Below are positions 17,720-26,761 of a stretch of 64,000 nt of DNA, in pieces. The notes below the pieces were generated by a model. That model had not been told where the DNA came from, did no database searches, and worked only from the letters and a program-made list of their open reading frames with translations. The position numbers were made by a program, and so were the translations under genes. This DNA is from Cohnella laeviribosi DSM 21336 (GTDB lineage Bacteria > Bacillota > Bacilli > Paenibacillales > Paenibacillaceae), in NCBI RefSeq assembly GCF_000378425.1, contig NZ_KB899813.1:111146-175145 (forward strand), in the 5' to 3' direction. The stretch's first letter is position 1. Every line of letters starts with the position of its first letter.

Positions 17720-18046
17720 ATGAACAAAAGCAATAAATTCGCCTGGACCTGGCTCGTCAAGGAAGATAAAGTGGAGGAATACGTAAAGCTTCATCAGGAG
17801 GCATGGCCGGAAGTGCTGGAGGAGCACAGCCGGGCGGGCATCCGCAACTACTCGATTTTTCAGGAGGGGAACCGCTTTTTCTACTGCTTCGAATGCGACG
17901 ACGTGGACGCCGCCTTCGCCTACATCGCCAGGAGCGAGGCGTGCGCCCGCTGGAACGCCATAACCTCCGCCATGATGGAGACGGCTTTCGATATGGGCGA
18001 ACCGGAGCCGATCCGGCCGATGCGGGAGATTTTTTATTTGAAGTAA
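17720..18046 (+). CDS. rhaM: L-rhamnose mutarotase
   Basis: A 108-residue dimeric alpha/beta-barrel enzyme that interconverts alpha- and beta-L-rhamnopyranose, helping feed rhamnose isomerase. The family pattern is present: VEEYVKLHQEAWPEV (Tyr21 and His25 fit the catalytic Tyr/His of YiiL), IRNYSIF, ARWNAI and the C-terminal EIFYLK. AAGGAG precedes the ATG. It is separated from the importer by a terminator-like hairpin but points the same way, and is the main evidence that the importer is for rhamnose. Rhamnose isomerase, kinase and aldolase are not in the window. Confidence 0.9.
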   Translation: MNKSNKFAWTWLVKEDKVEEYVKLHQEAWPEVLEEHSRAGIRNYSIFQEGNRFFYCFECDDVDAAFAYIARSEACARWNAITSAMMETAFDMGEPEPIRPMREIFYLK

Positions 18047-18078
18047 GAGCGAGGCAACCCGGTTCCGCCCGCCGCCCC

Positions 18079-18108
18079 TTGGACTTTCCCGCGTTTCGCG
18101 GGTATGAT
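18079..18108 (+). promoter_or_regulatory. putative promoter with a palindrome in its spacer
   Basis: TTGGAC (18079-18084) and TATGAT (18103-18108) are 18 bp apart. The spacer holds the inverted repeat CCCGCG-TTT-CGCGGG (18088-18102). The -35 match is poor and the -10 is good. The hairpin lacks a T-run, so an operator is more likely than a terminator. Confidence 0.4.
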
Positions 18109-18160
18109 ACTTACAATAAGGTATGCAGGAAGCCAGGCGGCAAGGAAAGCGGGGATCGCC

Positions 18161-18859
18161 ATGGAGAAAAAGGTGCTGGTCGTCGACGATGAGCGGAGCA
18201 TCGTGAATGCGCTGGCTTACGCGCTGCGCAGGGAAGGGTATGCGGTCGAGACGGCCCATGACGGGGAAGAGGCGCTGGCGAAAGCGGCGGCGTTTCGGCC
18301 TCACGTGATCATTCTCGACGTCATGATGCCGAAGCTCAGCGGCTACGAGGTCTGCCGGAAGCTGCAAAACCGGAAAGGCACGGGCATTATTTTGGCGACC
18401 GTCAAAAACGATATTGTCGACAAGGTTCTCGGGCTTGAGCTGGGCGCGGACGACTATGTGACCAAACCGTTCGACATGCGGGAGCTGCTGGCCAGAGTGA
18501 AAGCGCTGGCGAGGCGCATGGAGTACGGCGCCGGCGAGGACGCGGAAGAAATCGTCATCGGGGAGGTGCGGCTGAGTAAAGCCGAGCGGACGCTGACCGT
18601 AGCGGGACGTCCGGTCGAACTGACGCCGAAGGAATTCGATCTGCTGGCGCACCTTCTGTCCCATCCCGAGCGGGTCTATTCCAGAGAGCAGCTGCTCGAT
18701 CTCGTTTGGGGCATGGATTATGCCGGCGGAACCCGGACGGTCGACATTCATATCCAGCGGCTGCGCAAAAAACTCGGAGCGCCGGGCCAGCATCTGCTTC
18801 AGACCGTCTATGGCGTCGGGTACAAAGGCACCGGCCAGGGCGGCGGAGAGCGGCCATGA
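18161..18859 (+). CDS. OmpR-family response regulator
   Basis: A 232-residue regulator. The receiver domain (VLVVDDERS, phospho-acceptor Asp53 in IILDVMMPK, KP in YVTKPFD) is followed by a winged-helix DNA-binding domain (LTPKEFDLLAHLLSHPERVYSREQL, then TRTVDIHIQRLRKKLG). The start at ATG 18161 gives a normal receiver N terminus; an ATG-less extension to 18104 overlaps the promoter. It shares 4 bp with the kinase gene. The signal and targets are not evident. Confidence 0.92.
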   Translation: MEKKVLVVDDERSIVNALAYALRREGYAVETAHDGEEALAKAAAFRPHVIILDVMMPKLSGYEVCRKLQNRKGTGIILATVKNDIVDKVLGLELGADDYVTKPFDMRELLARVKALARRMEYGAGEDAEEIVIGEVRLSKAERTLTVAGRPVELTPKEFDLLAHLLSHPERVYSREQLLDLVWGMDYAGGTRTVDIHIQRLRKKLGAPGQHLLQTVYGVGYKGTGQGGGERP

Positions 18860-20310
18860 AGTCCGGCGGACAACGTGGCGCATCGGCCGACGGCCGGCGC
18901 CGCGCCTTCAAGCTCAGCATCAAGCTGAAGCTGAGCGCCGTGCTCGCCCTGCTGCTGCTGCTCACCGTGCTCGTCATGAGCGAGCTTGTGCTCAGGGGCA
19001 TCGAACGCAATCAGCAGCAGCGCACCGAAGCCGAGCTGGCGCGGCACAGCCGGACGGCGGAGCAGTACGTGCGGCAGAATTACTACAGCGCGGACGTTCC
19101 GCCGGAAGACGAGGCGTTTATGGCGCAGCGGGGACAGCGGCTTGCCCTTTATATTTCGACGCTGATCGGCTTGCCGACGGCGCTGTACGACGCTTCGGGC
19201 CGGGAGGTCGGCAATTCGCTTCAGCCTCAAGGTTCCGGCGCGGCGGCGGATACGCTTGCCTATGCGCTGAAAGGCTATATCGCGTACGAGACGTCCGGCG
19301 ATTCGCTCGTTTACTTCTCCCCGCTGCGGGTCGACGGCCGGATCGTCGGCGTCGTCCGCCTGCAGTATTCGTTAAAGAGCGCCCAGGATTTTCTGAAGGC
19401 GATCCGGGGACTGTTCCGGACGGCGGGCGTGGTCGTATTTGCCGCCGGCTTCGCGATCGGCTATTTGTATTTTCACCGCTTTGCGTCCCAGATCGGGAGG
19501 CTGCGCCAGGCTTCCCAGCAAATCCGCTCCGGCCGCTTCCTGCGCGAGATTCCGGTGCGGCGGCGGGACGAGCTGGGGGATCTGGGCGAGGATATCTATT
19601 TCATGAGCGGGGCGATCGAAGCGCATATCGAGCGGCAGAAACAATTTATCGGCAATGTAAGCCACGAATTTAAGACGCCGTTGACTTCGATCAAGGCTTA
19701 CGTCGACCTGCTCGATCTGTACCGCGACGATCCCCGGCTTGCGGCCGAAGCGGCCGAAAGCATCGGCAGGGAGACGGATCGGCTGTACGAGATGGTCGAA
19801 AAAGTGCTCCGCTTGTCCGCTATGGAAAAGTACGATTTCGAGCAGCATGCCGAGCGGATCGATCTGAAGGAACTGCTTGCCGAGCTGTGCGGGCGGATGA
19901 GAGGAAAAGCGGAGCGCTACGGCCTCGTTTTGTCGACCGATCTGGAGGCGGCGGAATGTTGGGCGGATCGGGAAAGCCTTGCGCATATTTTCATCAATTT
20001 GATCGACAACGCCATCAAGTATAACGTGCCGCAGGGGTCGGTGACGGTAAGCTGCCGCATGGAACGGAAAGAGGCGGTTGTCCGGGTGACGGATACGGGA
20101 ATCGGCATTCCGGAGGAAGCGCGCGAGAAAATCTTCGAACCGTTCTATACGGTAAGCAAGGATCGCGCCCGCAGCTACGGCGGCACCGGTCTCGGCCTGT
20201 CGCTCGTTCGCGGGCTTGTGGAGAAGCAGGGCGGGACGATCGCGGTGTCGGATGCCGGAGCCGGCGGAACGCGATTCACGGTTCGGCTTCCCGCCCAGCC
20301 GAAGCGGTAA
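18856..20310 (+). CDS. sensor histidine kinase (HisKA class)
   Basis: A 484-residue classical kinase. Transmembrane helices at about residues 26-48 and 190-212 flank an extracellular domain of about 140 residues. A HAMP domain, the dimerisation/phospho-acceptor motif [16 protein letters not shown] (His270) and an HATPase domain ([32 protein letters not shown]) follow. It starts at ATG 18856, overlapping the regulator stop. It works with the OmpR-type regulator; the lipoprotein gene 92 bp downstream could be a target or accessory. Confidence 0.92.
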   Translation: MKSGGQRGASADGRRRAFKLSIKLKLSAVLALLLLLTVLVMSELVLRGIERNQQQRTEAELARHSRTAEQYVRQNYYSADVPPEDEAFMAQRGQRLALYISTLIGLPTALYDASGREVGNSLQPQGSGAAADTLAYALKGYIAYETSGDSLVYFSPLRVDGRIVGVVRLQYSLKSAQDFLKAIRGLFRTAGVVVFAAGFAIGYLYFHRFASQIGRLRQASQQIRSGRFLREIPVRRRDELGDLGEDIYFMSGAIEAHIERQKQFIGNVSHEFKTPLTSIKAYVDLLDLYRDDPRLAAEAAESIGRETDRLYEMVEKVLRLSAMEKYDFEQHAERIDLKELLAELCGRMRGKAERYGLVLSTDLEAAECWADRESLAHIFINLIDNAIKYNVPQGSVTVSCRMERKEAVVRVTDTGIGIPEEAREKIFEPFYTVSKDRARSYGGTGLGLSLVRGLVEKQGGTIAVSDAGAGGTRFTVRLPAQPKR

Positions 20311-20401
20311 AAAGATTTTACAAGTTGGAAACAATTCGAGACGGCGCCGATACAACCTTCCGCTATGATGGTCTCATCGACAAGGAAAGGGGAATGTCAT
20401 C

Positions 20402-21496
20402 ATGACGACAAAAAGGAACAAGGCCGCCATCGGCGCCGTATTCTGTTTGGCGTTTGCCGTTACGGCGTGCACGGGAGAAAACGGAGCGGAGAGCGAGGGT
20501 TCCCGCCAGACGATCCAAAAGCCGGACAAAACGATCACGGTGGTGGAAACGCCGGAGCCGAAGGCGGGACCGATCGAGGTCGCGAACATTAAAAACGTCG
20601 AAGGAATGGGACAGGGCTTCCTGAACGAGGATGCCGTTATCGTGATGAGGCAAAATCCCGACGTCAAGCCGATTCAGGTCGAAGGCACGACCCAGCCGCC
20701 CAACAATCTGTACGCCTACGACCTCCAATCGAACACCGCCGAGGCGCTCAAGCCGGACAGCGAAAACCAGAACTTCGCCGTGCTGTCGCCCGACGGCAAG
20801 CATCTTTTTTACAAGGTCAACTACGAGGAGGACGCGCACGGATTCATTCTGAATCTGGAGACGAAGCGGGCGGTGCCGACGGGAGACAGCCTGATCGACT
20901 ACGCGGACGCGCAGTGGCTGGACAACTCGACGGTCATGTTCCGGACGATGGAAGGGAAGCTGGTGACATCGGACCTCGAAGGCAAGACGAAGGTGCTGTT
21001 TGAAGGGCCGAAGGAAGGCCGGATCGTGTCGGCGGCCAAGACGGCGGAAGGCCTTTATTACGTAGCGAACGAAAAGCTGTACTTTTTGGCCGACGGCGCC
21101 GCGGAGCCGAGCCTTGTGGCCGAATCGGCCGAGTCGGTGGTTCCTTCTCCGGACGGCAAACAGCTTGCCGTCGTCAAGAAGGCGACGGAGACGACCCGCA
21201 CTTTGTTTATTACGGATACGAAGGGCAACGAGCTGCTTAAGCTCGGAACCGCCACTCAGGTATTCGGCGTCTCCTGGTCGCCCGACAGCGCCAAAATCGT
21301 GTACAACCTGATGTCCGAGGACGGGGGCGACGGCGGGATCATCGTGGCCGATGCCGTGACCGGCGAGACGACCGGGCTGTCGGTCGACGTCCAGAACGCG
21401 GCCAGCACGCTGCGCTGGAGCCCGTCCGGCAAGAAGATCCTGGTGACGACGTTTAAAGAACAGGGCTTCGTCAGCTATGTCATCACGTTGAAATAA
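20402..21496 (+). CDS. lipoprotein with TolB-like beta-propeller repeats
   Basis: A 364-residue predicted lipoprotein: signal peptide with lipobox VTAC, then WD40-like PD40 repeats such as FAVLSPDGKHLFYK, SVVPSPDGKQLAVVKK, GVSWSPDSAKIVYN and LRWSPSGKKILVTT, indicating an extracellular beta-propeller. The catalytic function is unknown; such proteins often bind partners at the cell surface. It follows a two-component pair, suggesting a sensory or regulated role. AAGGGGAA precedes the ATG and a strong terminator follows. Confidence 0.75.
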   Translation: MTTKRNKAAIGAVFCLAFAVTACTGENGAESEGSRQTIQKPDKTITVVETPEPKAGPIEVANIKNVEGMGQGFLNEDAVIVMRQNPDVKPIQVEGTTQPPNNLYAYDLQSNTAEALKPDSENQNFAVLSPDGKHLFYKVNYEEDAHGFILNLETKRAVPTGDSLIDYADAQWLDNSTVMFRTMEGKLVTSDLEGKTKVLFEGPKEGRIVSAAKTAEGLYYVANEKLYFLADGAAEPSLVAESAESVVPSPDGKQLAVVKKATETTRTLFITDTKGNELLKLGTATQVFGVSWSPDSAKIVYNLMSEDGGDGGIIVADAVTGETTGLSVDVQNAASTLRWSPSGKKILVTTFKEQGFVSYVITLK

Positions 21497-21506
21497 GCGC
21501 AAACGA

Positions 21507-21534
21507 AAGCCGCCGGCATCCGGCGGCTTATTTG
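21507..21534. terminator. bidirectional terminator-type hairpin
   Basis: AAGCCGCCGG (21507-21516), CAT loop, CCGGCGGCTT (21520-21529) then ATTTG. It lies between convergent genes and overlaps the stop codon of the small minus-strand ORF. Confidence 0.75.
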
Positions 21535-21617
21535 ATGTTCAACCAAATAACGGTAACGAACAAGAAAATCAGCAAGCAAAAACCGAGTACCCAAAACACC
21601 GCTTTACGGCCTTCCAT
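21528..21617 (-). CDS. 29-residue single-pass membrane peptide
   Basis: Minus-strand ORF of 29 codons: a charged start (MEGRK), then about 20 continuous hydrophobic residues (WVLGFCLLIFLFVTVIW) and a short NIK tail. A GGGTGGTGA precedes the ATG at good spacing. The stop codon lies in the stem of the terminator hairpin. It lies 80 bp downstream of the hypothetical gene at 21697-21987 on the same strand. No function is known to me; composition and ribosome binding site argue for a real small membrane protein. Confidence 0.5.
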   Translation of the reverse strand: MEGRKAVFWVLGFCLLIFLFVTVIWLNIK

Positions 21618-21696
21618 GCGGTCACCACCCTGTTTGATGTCTTGCGATTATATCCATAGAACGGAAGCGGCTCGTCCCGAAGGGAACGGAGCCCCG

Positions 21697-21987
21697 TTAA
21701 TGCCAGCGCGCCAGCGAGAAGGCCAGCTTGCCGGTCAGAATCGGAAACAGCTCGGAAACCGACCCGACGAACGGCGTCGGCTGGATTTTGCCTTTGGGGC
21801 CTGCGAGATTCAGCCAGAAGCAATCGGCGCCAAGCTGCAGCAGCAACACGCGCAAAGCTTCTTCCCCTTTCTCCCGGGAATAGACGGTAAGGTAGGTGTC
21901 ATGCGCCCGGACGTTCAGGTGATCGAACTTTCGGGTGTGAAGAGCGTGCTGCAACAACTTCTGCGCCTGTTGAAGCGACATGGGCAT
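21697..21987 (-). CDS. conserved-looking hypothetical protein (96 residues)
   Basis: I do not recognise a family. The protein starts MPMSLQQAQKLLQ, is soluble and mixed alpha/beta in appearance, and ends with PFVGSVSELFPILTGKLAFSLARWH. GGGAGG lies 10 nt before ATG 21987 on the minus strand, which decides the start; the frame extends upstream to 22047 without support. Amino acid composition looks like a genuine protein. It converges on the beta-propeller lipoprotein gene and is divergent from the DUF72 gene. Confidence 0.6.
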   Translation of the reverse strand: MPMSLQQAQKLLQHALHTRKFDHLNVRAHDTYLTVYSREKGEEALRVLLLQLGADCFWLNLAGPKGKIQPTPFVGSVSELFPILTGKLAFSLARWH

Positions 21988-22143
21988 GACGAAGCGGCCT
22001 CCCGAAAACAAGGAATCGCCGATTCTCGAACCAGGAAGAGAAAGCACGAAAGACGCGTGAGGATCGGGGTTCGCAGACCATCTTTATCTTTTCTTTATAA
22101 TATTATCAAAAACCGGCTTGGGGAAAAAGCGGGAACAGGCGCG

Positions 22144-22152
22144 TGTTATAAT
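22144..22152 (+). promoter_or_regulatory. extended -10 promoter for the DUF72 gene
   Basis: TGTTATAAT at 22144-22152 is a perfect -10 with a TG extension, 35 bp before the start codon. No good -35 is present. Confidence 0.45.
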
Positions 22153-22186
22153 AGCGCTTAGCATCATCGTGCGGCAGGAGGCATCC

Positions 22187-23080
22187 ATGATTCATATCGG
22201 TTTGAGCGGATGGGGCGATCACGATTTGCTGTACGGTCCCTCCGTCAAGGCAAAAGACAAATTAAAGGTTTACGCCCGGCATTTTCCCGTTGTCGAGGTG
22301 GACAGCTCCTTTTACGCGATTCAACCGAAGGAGCGCTTCGCGCGCTGGGTGGAGGAGACGCCGGCTTCGCTCCGTTTCGTCGTGAAAGCGTATCAGGGCA
22401 TGACGGGACATCAGCGGGGCCAACCCCGAACGGAGGCGGGCGGGACGCAGGCGATGTACGACGCCTTTTGCGATTCGCTCGAGCCCGCACTCGAGACCGG
22501 CCGGCTTGCGGCCGTGCTGTTTCAATATCCGCCGTGGTTCGATTGCACCCGGGAAAACGTGCAGGTGCTGCGGGAGACGAGGCGGCGGATGGACGGGTTC
22601 CCCTGCGCGCTGGAGTTTCGGCACCAGAGCTGGTTCGCGCCCGCCTTCCGGGAGAAGACGCTCGAATTTATGAGGGACGAGCGCTGGATTCACAGCGTGT
22701 GCGATGAACCGCAGGCGGGAATGGGCTCCGTTCCGACCGTGCTCGAGGCGACCGACCCGCACGTTACCCTTGTCCGGATGCACGGCCGCAATGCCGCGGG
22801 ATGGCAATCGGCCGGCGCGCCGAACTGGCGGGAGGTGCGTTATCTGTACCGGTACAGCCTGGAGGAGCTGGAAGCGTGGCGCCTTCATTTGCAGCGGCTG
22901 CAACAGATGAGCCGGGATATCTATGTCATTTTCAACAATAACTCGGGCGGGGATGCGGCGGCAAACGCAAAGCAAATGATGGAACTGCTTGATCAGTTGT
23001 CACCCGACGGCATGCGGCCGAGCGATCCGCGGGATACGCAGCCGGAGGAGGAACCGCCCGAGCAGCTGAGCCTGTTCTGA
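22187..23080 (+). CDS. DUF72 domain protein
   Basis: A 297-residue member of the DUF72 (YecE/YunF) family, TIM-barrel-like proteins of unproven function. Family features are the start IHIGLSGWGDHD, VEVDSSFYAIQ, RFVVKAYQGMTGH, LFQYPPWF and the C-terminal YVIFNNNSGGDAAANAK. GGAGG precedes ATG 22187; the in-frame extension to 22118 is rejected. It appears to be monocistronic. Confidence 0.88.
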   Translation: MIHIGLSGWGDHDLLYGPSVKAKDKLKVYARHFPVVEVDSSFYAIQPKERFARWVEETPASLRFVVKAYQGMTGHQRGQPRTEAGGTQAMYDAFCDSLEPALETGRLAAVLFQYPPWFDCTRENVQVLRETRRRMDGFPCALEFRHQSWFAPAFREKTLEFMRDERWIHSVCDEPQAGMGSVPTVLEATDPHVTLVRMHGRNAAGWQSAGAPNWREVRYLYRYSLEELEAWRLHLQRLQQMSRDIYVIFNNNSGGDAAANAKQMMELLDQLSPDGMRPSDPRDTQPEEEPPEQLSLF

Positions 23081-23539
23081 TGCTGCGCCGAAGCAGACAC
23101 GCCAAAATAGATGCAACGACGCAGACGCGCCGAAGTGTCGAAATCGGATTCGCCTTCGCAGGTCGGCGAATTGCGTCAGGTTGAATCGGCTGGTTGAGTC
23201 GGACGGCTGAATCGGGCGGTTGAATTGCCGAGTGCGGACGCCGCCGTAAAAGGCAACAGCGTTCTTTTTTTGCCGCTTCTCCCATTCCTCCTCTCTCTGC
23301 ACTCCTCTTTCTCTGTTTGTTTCCCGTTATTTGTCCCTCATGATCGGGAGGGTTGCCGAATCCTCTTCGTTCGGCCCCTTACCGCAAACGGGCTAATTGG
23401 CGTTCCGACGTGCAAACCTCTTCCAAATAGGCTAACCGTGCTCCACTGTGCCAATCCGTCTCCAAACGGGCAAACCCGCGTTGCCGTTCGGCTTGGAAAC
23501 GGGCACAGCCGAGGACTTCGCTTCTTAAAGCCGGGCTCG

Positions 23540-23770
23540 CAGCGAAGTCCGCCCAGTACGCTACATTGTCCACTGCCGCAGTTCTCAGCCGCCATGTAGT
23601 CCGCCCAGTACGCTACATTGCCCACTGCCGCAGTGCTCAGCCGCCATGTAGTCCACCCAGTACGCTACATTGTCCACTGCCGCAGTTCTCAGCCGCCATG
23701 TAGTCCGTCCAGTACGCTACATTGTCCACTGCCGCAGTTCTCAGCCGCCATGTAGTCCGCCCAGTACCTC
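23540..23770. repeat. 52-bp tandem repeat array 2 (five units)
   Basis: The AGTCC word of the unit occurs at 23546, 23598, 23650, 23702 and 23754, again exactly 52 bp apart. The core is the same as in array 1 (GTAGTCCGCCCAGTACGC then TACATTG), with a different partner segment (CACTGCCGCAG...CTCAGCCGCC). As in array 1 the last unit changes to CCAGTACCTCTC and the array stops. Confidence 0.9.
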
Positions 23771-23786
23771 TCATGGTCTCGAGCGG

Positions 23787-23976
23787 CTATATTGGAGTTT
23801 GTGCAGGATACCGGCTCCTTTTGCCCATTTTCGGAACGTATGTTGGATTTTCTCCACTGAAATGCCCCGTGAGCGTTGCGGATTCTGCTTAAGTAGGCAA
23901 AATGAATGGATATATCCAACATAGACCGGCTTACGGCCTCCTGAACGGATTGTAGATTGGATTTTTCCAAGATAGA
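23787..23976. repeat. dispersed inverted-repeat element, copy 1
   Basis: Contains CTATATTGGA (23787-23796), GTATGTTGGA (23838-23847), TCCAACATAG (23915-23924) and TTCCAAGATAG (23965-23975). The left end is followed by TTTGTGCAGGATACCGGC, nearly identical to the start of copy 2 at 47824. It is noncoding, with an imperfect palindromic organisation. Confidence 0.7.
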
Positions 23977-24173
23977 TGTGGAATCCAGTGAATTTTAATA
24001 TAGTCGTGCTGGTTCGCGCTGGGGATATAGGAGCGATGTATGGATTACGATGAAATAGCCGCGGCTAATGGCCGAGGTTGGCTGTGTAACGGTGATTGTG
24101 AAGATGGACGAGGAGGCGTATCACGAACGAGCCGCCCGTCGTTGGCCCGAAACGGAAGCAGAGGGATTTCCGA

Positions 24174-24276
24174 CATCTTCTCCTGGCATCTTCTCCTGGT
24201 ATCTTCTCCTGGCATCTTCTCCTGGTATCTTCTCCTGGTATCTTTTCCTGCCATCTTTCACCGACATCTACCATAC
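24174..24276. repeat. 13-bp tandem repeat
   Basis: Six units of YATCTTCTCCTGG (24174, 24187, 24200, 24213, 24226, 24239) followed by two decayed units (CATCTTTCACCGA, CATCTACCATAC). Confidence 0.85.
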
Positions 24277-24517
24277 TACCATACAAGTGTGGTAGTATTA
24301 TTGAGCAGGTATTTCTTCGGCGCGAACAAACCATGAAATGCACATAGGGCTGATGAAGAATCTGCGATCCATGAATCGCATGGAGGCATCGCCACCGAAG
24401 GCATCGCCATCGGGGCATCCGCGATCAAAGAATTGCCACGAGGCGTCCGCGATCAAGGCATCGCGCCATCGAGGCGTCTGCAATCGAAGCATCCGCAATC
24501 AAGGAGGAATCCCGATC

Positions 24518-26584
24518 ATGAACGACAGTTCGATCCGGACCAAGCCCGGATACGAAGCATGGCTCGGTTCGCCGTTCATTTCCGATGCCGAGCGGCTTTC
24601 GCATGTCGCGAATTGGACAAAAGCGATTTCCGTTCGGGAAGAAGACGAATGCATTTCGACCGCTCTGGCGGAACTGGAAACCGCATTGGAGAAGCTGACC
24701 GGACAGCGTCCTGCAAGGGACATCCCTCAGGATCAAGGGGGATACTTGGTTATCGGCACGTTCAATGGCAGCCCGGAAGTCAGGGAGGCGTTTGATGAAG
24801 CCGAACAGGCGGCCGTTTCCCCGGAAGGATTCCGGATTCGCACGCGCGGCCGCGCCGTCGTCATCGCCGGGGTTTCGCCCAAAGGCGTTCTGTACGGGGC
24901 TTTTCATTTCCTGCGGCTGATCCGGACCGGAGCAAATCTGGGCGAATTGGATGTCCTGGAAAATCCGGCGAACGGGCTGCGCATGATCAACCATTGGGAC
25001 AACGCCGACGGCAGCATTGAAAGGGGATACGCGGGCAGATCCATTTTTTACTCGGACAACGAGATCGTCGAAGACTTGACCCGCGTCCGCGATTACGCCC
25101 GAATGCTGGCTTCCGTCGGTCTGAACGCCGTGTCGATCAACAACGTCAACGTACATAAGGTCGAGACGACGTTTCTGACCGAGCGGTACTTGCCCCGGAT
25201 CGCCGAGATCGCGGACGTGTTTCGCGCTTACGGCATCCGGACGTTCCTGAGCATCAACTTCGCCAGCCCGATCGAGATCGGGGGTCTTTCGACCGCAGAC
25301 CCGCTGGACCCGGACGTGCAGGCGTGGTGGAAGGAGAAAACGGAGGAGATTTACCGTTACATCCCCGACTTCGGCGGCTATCTGGTCAAAGCGGACTCGG
25401 AATTCCGTCCGGGCCCGTTTACTTACGGCCGGGATCATGCCGACGGGGCCAACATGCTGGCGAGCGCCTTGCAGCCGTTCGGCGGCATCGTGATTTGGCG
25501 CTGCTTTGTCTACAACTGCAAACAGGATTGGCGGGACCGGAAGACGGATCGCGCCCGCGCCGCCTACGACCATTTTACTCCGCTGGACGGGCGGTTTTTG
25601 GAAAATGTCGTGCTCCAGGTCAAGAACGGCCCGATGGACTTCCAGGTGCGCGAGCCGGTTTCGCCGCTGTTCGGAGCCATGCCGAAGACGAACATGATCA
25701 TTGAATTCCAGATTACGCAGGAATACACGGGTCAGCAGCGCCATCTGTGCTATCTTGTCCCGCAGTGGAAAGAGGTGCTGGATTTCGATACCTATGCGAA
25801 AGGCGCCGGATCGACGGTGAAGCGCGTCGTGGACGGCTCCCTTTTCGGCAGCAAATACAGCGGCTTCGCGGCGGTTTCCAACATCGGCGACGATGCGAAC
25901 TGGACCGGCCATCTGCTGGCTCAAGCCAACTTGTACGGATACGGCCGTTTGGCCTGGAACCCGGAGCTTTCGGCGGAAGAGATCGCGAAGGAATGGATCG
26001 AGCTGGCGCTCGGCCATGACGAACGCGTCGTCCGCGTCGTGTCCGAAATGCTGCTGGACTCGTGGAGCATCTACGAATCCTACACCGCTCCGCTTGGCGT
26101 CGGCTGGATGGTCAAGCCGAATCACCATTACGGCCCGGATGTCGACGGATACGAGTATTCGATGTGGGGCACGTACCATTACGCGGATTGCCGCGGCATC
26201 GGCGTCGACCGGACCCGGAAAACCGGCACGGGCTACGCGGGACAGTACAGGGAGCCTCACTCCAGCAACTACGAGGACCCCTCCACGACGCCGGACGAGC
26301 TGCTGCTTTTCTTCCATCATGTTCCTTATACCCATGTGCTGCACTCGGGCAAAACGGTGATCCAGCATATTTACGATTCCCATTTCGAAGGGGCCGAACG
26401 CGCGGAAGCGCTGGTCGCCAAGTGGGATACGCTGAAGGGCCTCGTCCGCGAGGAGATCTTCACGCAGGTCAAAAGCCGTTTGGAAGAGCAGGCGGAGCAC
26501 GCCAAGGAATGGCGGGACGTCATCAACACTTATTTTTACCGCAAAAGCGGCATTCCGGATGCGCACGGCCGCACGATTTATTGA
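24518..26584 (+). CDS. aguA: alpha-glucuronidase, GH67
   Basis: Intracellular GH67 enzyme of 688 residues, about full family length, that removes 4-O-methylglucuronic acid from short aldouronates. Catalytic residues can be placed by their contexts: Glu295 in [10 protein letters not shown], Asp374 in [12 protein letters not shown] and Glu402 in QITQEYTGQ, each ten positions after the Geobacillus stearothermophilus residues E285, D364 and E392. No signal peptide is seen, so substrates must be imported, which fits the adjoining ABC transporter. The start is ATG 24518 with AAGGAGG upstream; the frame back to 24338 runs through repeats. Confidence 0.95.
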   Translation: MNDSSIRTKPGYEAWLGSPFISDAERLSHVANWTKAISVREEDECISTALAELETALEKLTGQRPARDIPQDQGGYLVIGTFNGSPEVREAFDEAEQAAVSPEGFRIRTRGRAVVIAGVSPKGVLYGAFHFLRLIRTGANLGELDVLENPANGLRMINHWDNADGSIERGYAGRSIFYSDNEIVEDLTRVRDYARMLASVGLNAVSINNVNVHKVETTFLTERYLPRIAEIADVFRAYGIRTFLSINFASPIEIGGLSTADPLDPDVQAWWKEKTEEIYRYIPDFGGYLVKADSEFRPGPFTYGRDHADGANMLASALQPFGGIVIWRCFVYNCKQDWRDRKTDRARAAYDHFTPLDGRFLENVVLQVKNGPMDFQVREPVSPLFGAMPKTNMIIEFQITQEYTGQQRHLCYLVPQWKEVLDFDTYAKGAGSTVKRVVDGSLFGSKYSGFAAVSNIGDDANWTGHLLAQANLYGYGRLAWNPELSAEEIAKEWIELALGHDERVVRVVSEMLLDSWSIYESYTAPLGVGWMVKPNHHYGPDVDGYEYSMWGTYHYADCRGIGVDRTRKTGTGYAGQYREPHSSNYEDPSTTPDELLLFFHHVPYTHVLHSGKTVIQHIYDSHFEGAERAEALVAKWDTLKGLVREEIFTQVKSRLEEQAEHAKEWRDVINTYFYRKSGIPDAHGRTIY

Positions 26585-26641
26585 CCGGGCCCGCCCCGGA
26601 ATCGCCGGTTCATAGAGAAGCGGGGAATGCCCGCACGCGTC

Positions 26642-26667
26642 AAGAGATGCTTCGGCATCTCTTTTCG
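26642..26667 (+). terminator. terminator after alpha-glucuronidase
   Basis: AGAGATGC, TTCG loop, GCATCTCT, then TTTCGTATTTTTT. Confidence 0.85.
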
Positions 26668-26685
26668 TATTTTTTATAAGATTTC

Positions 26686-26728
26686 GTGCATCTCTCTTCT
26701 ACTGCCCGATTCGGGGCGCTTTTATAAT
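26686..26728 (+). promoter_or_regulatory. promoter with shared 17-bp element (permease operon)
   Basis: GTGCATCTCTCTTCTAC at 26686-26702 is followed after 20 bp by a TATAAT -10 (26723-26728). The same 17 bp with the same 20-bp gap occurs before the binding-protein gene at 30489-30531. There is no good -35, as expected for an activator-dependent promoter; the YesN-type regulator at 32004-33626 is the obvious candidate activator. Confidence 0.7.
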
Positions 26729-26761
26729 TTGGATGAGGAAAGATGACGCGAGGTGACCAGC

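Larger units (their letters stand above)
23081..24517. other. repeat-rich intergenic region
   Basis: No supported gene between DUF72 and the alpha-glucuronidase. It contains the second 52-bp array, the first copy of the dispersed inverted-repeat element, the 13-bp repeat and, at 24360-24505, short degenerate repeats around the words CATCGCCA and CATCCGCGATCAA. Reading frames across it are short and repetitive. Confidence 0.65.

Noticed and set aside
24425..26566. Minus-strand ORF of 713 codons
   Set aside because: Exact antisense shadow of the GH67 gene, with no ribosome binding site or recognisable domain.
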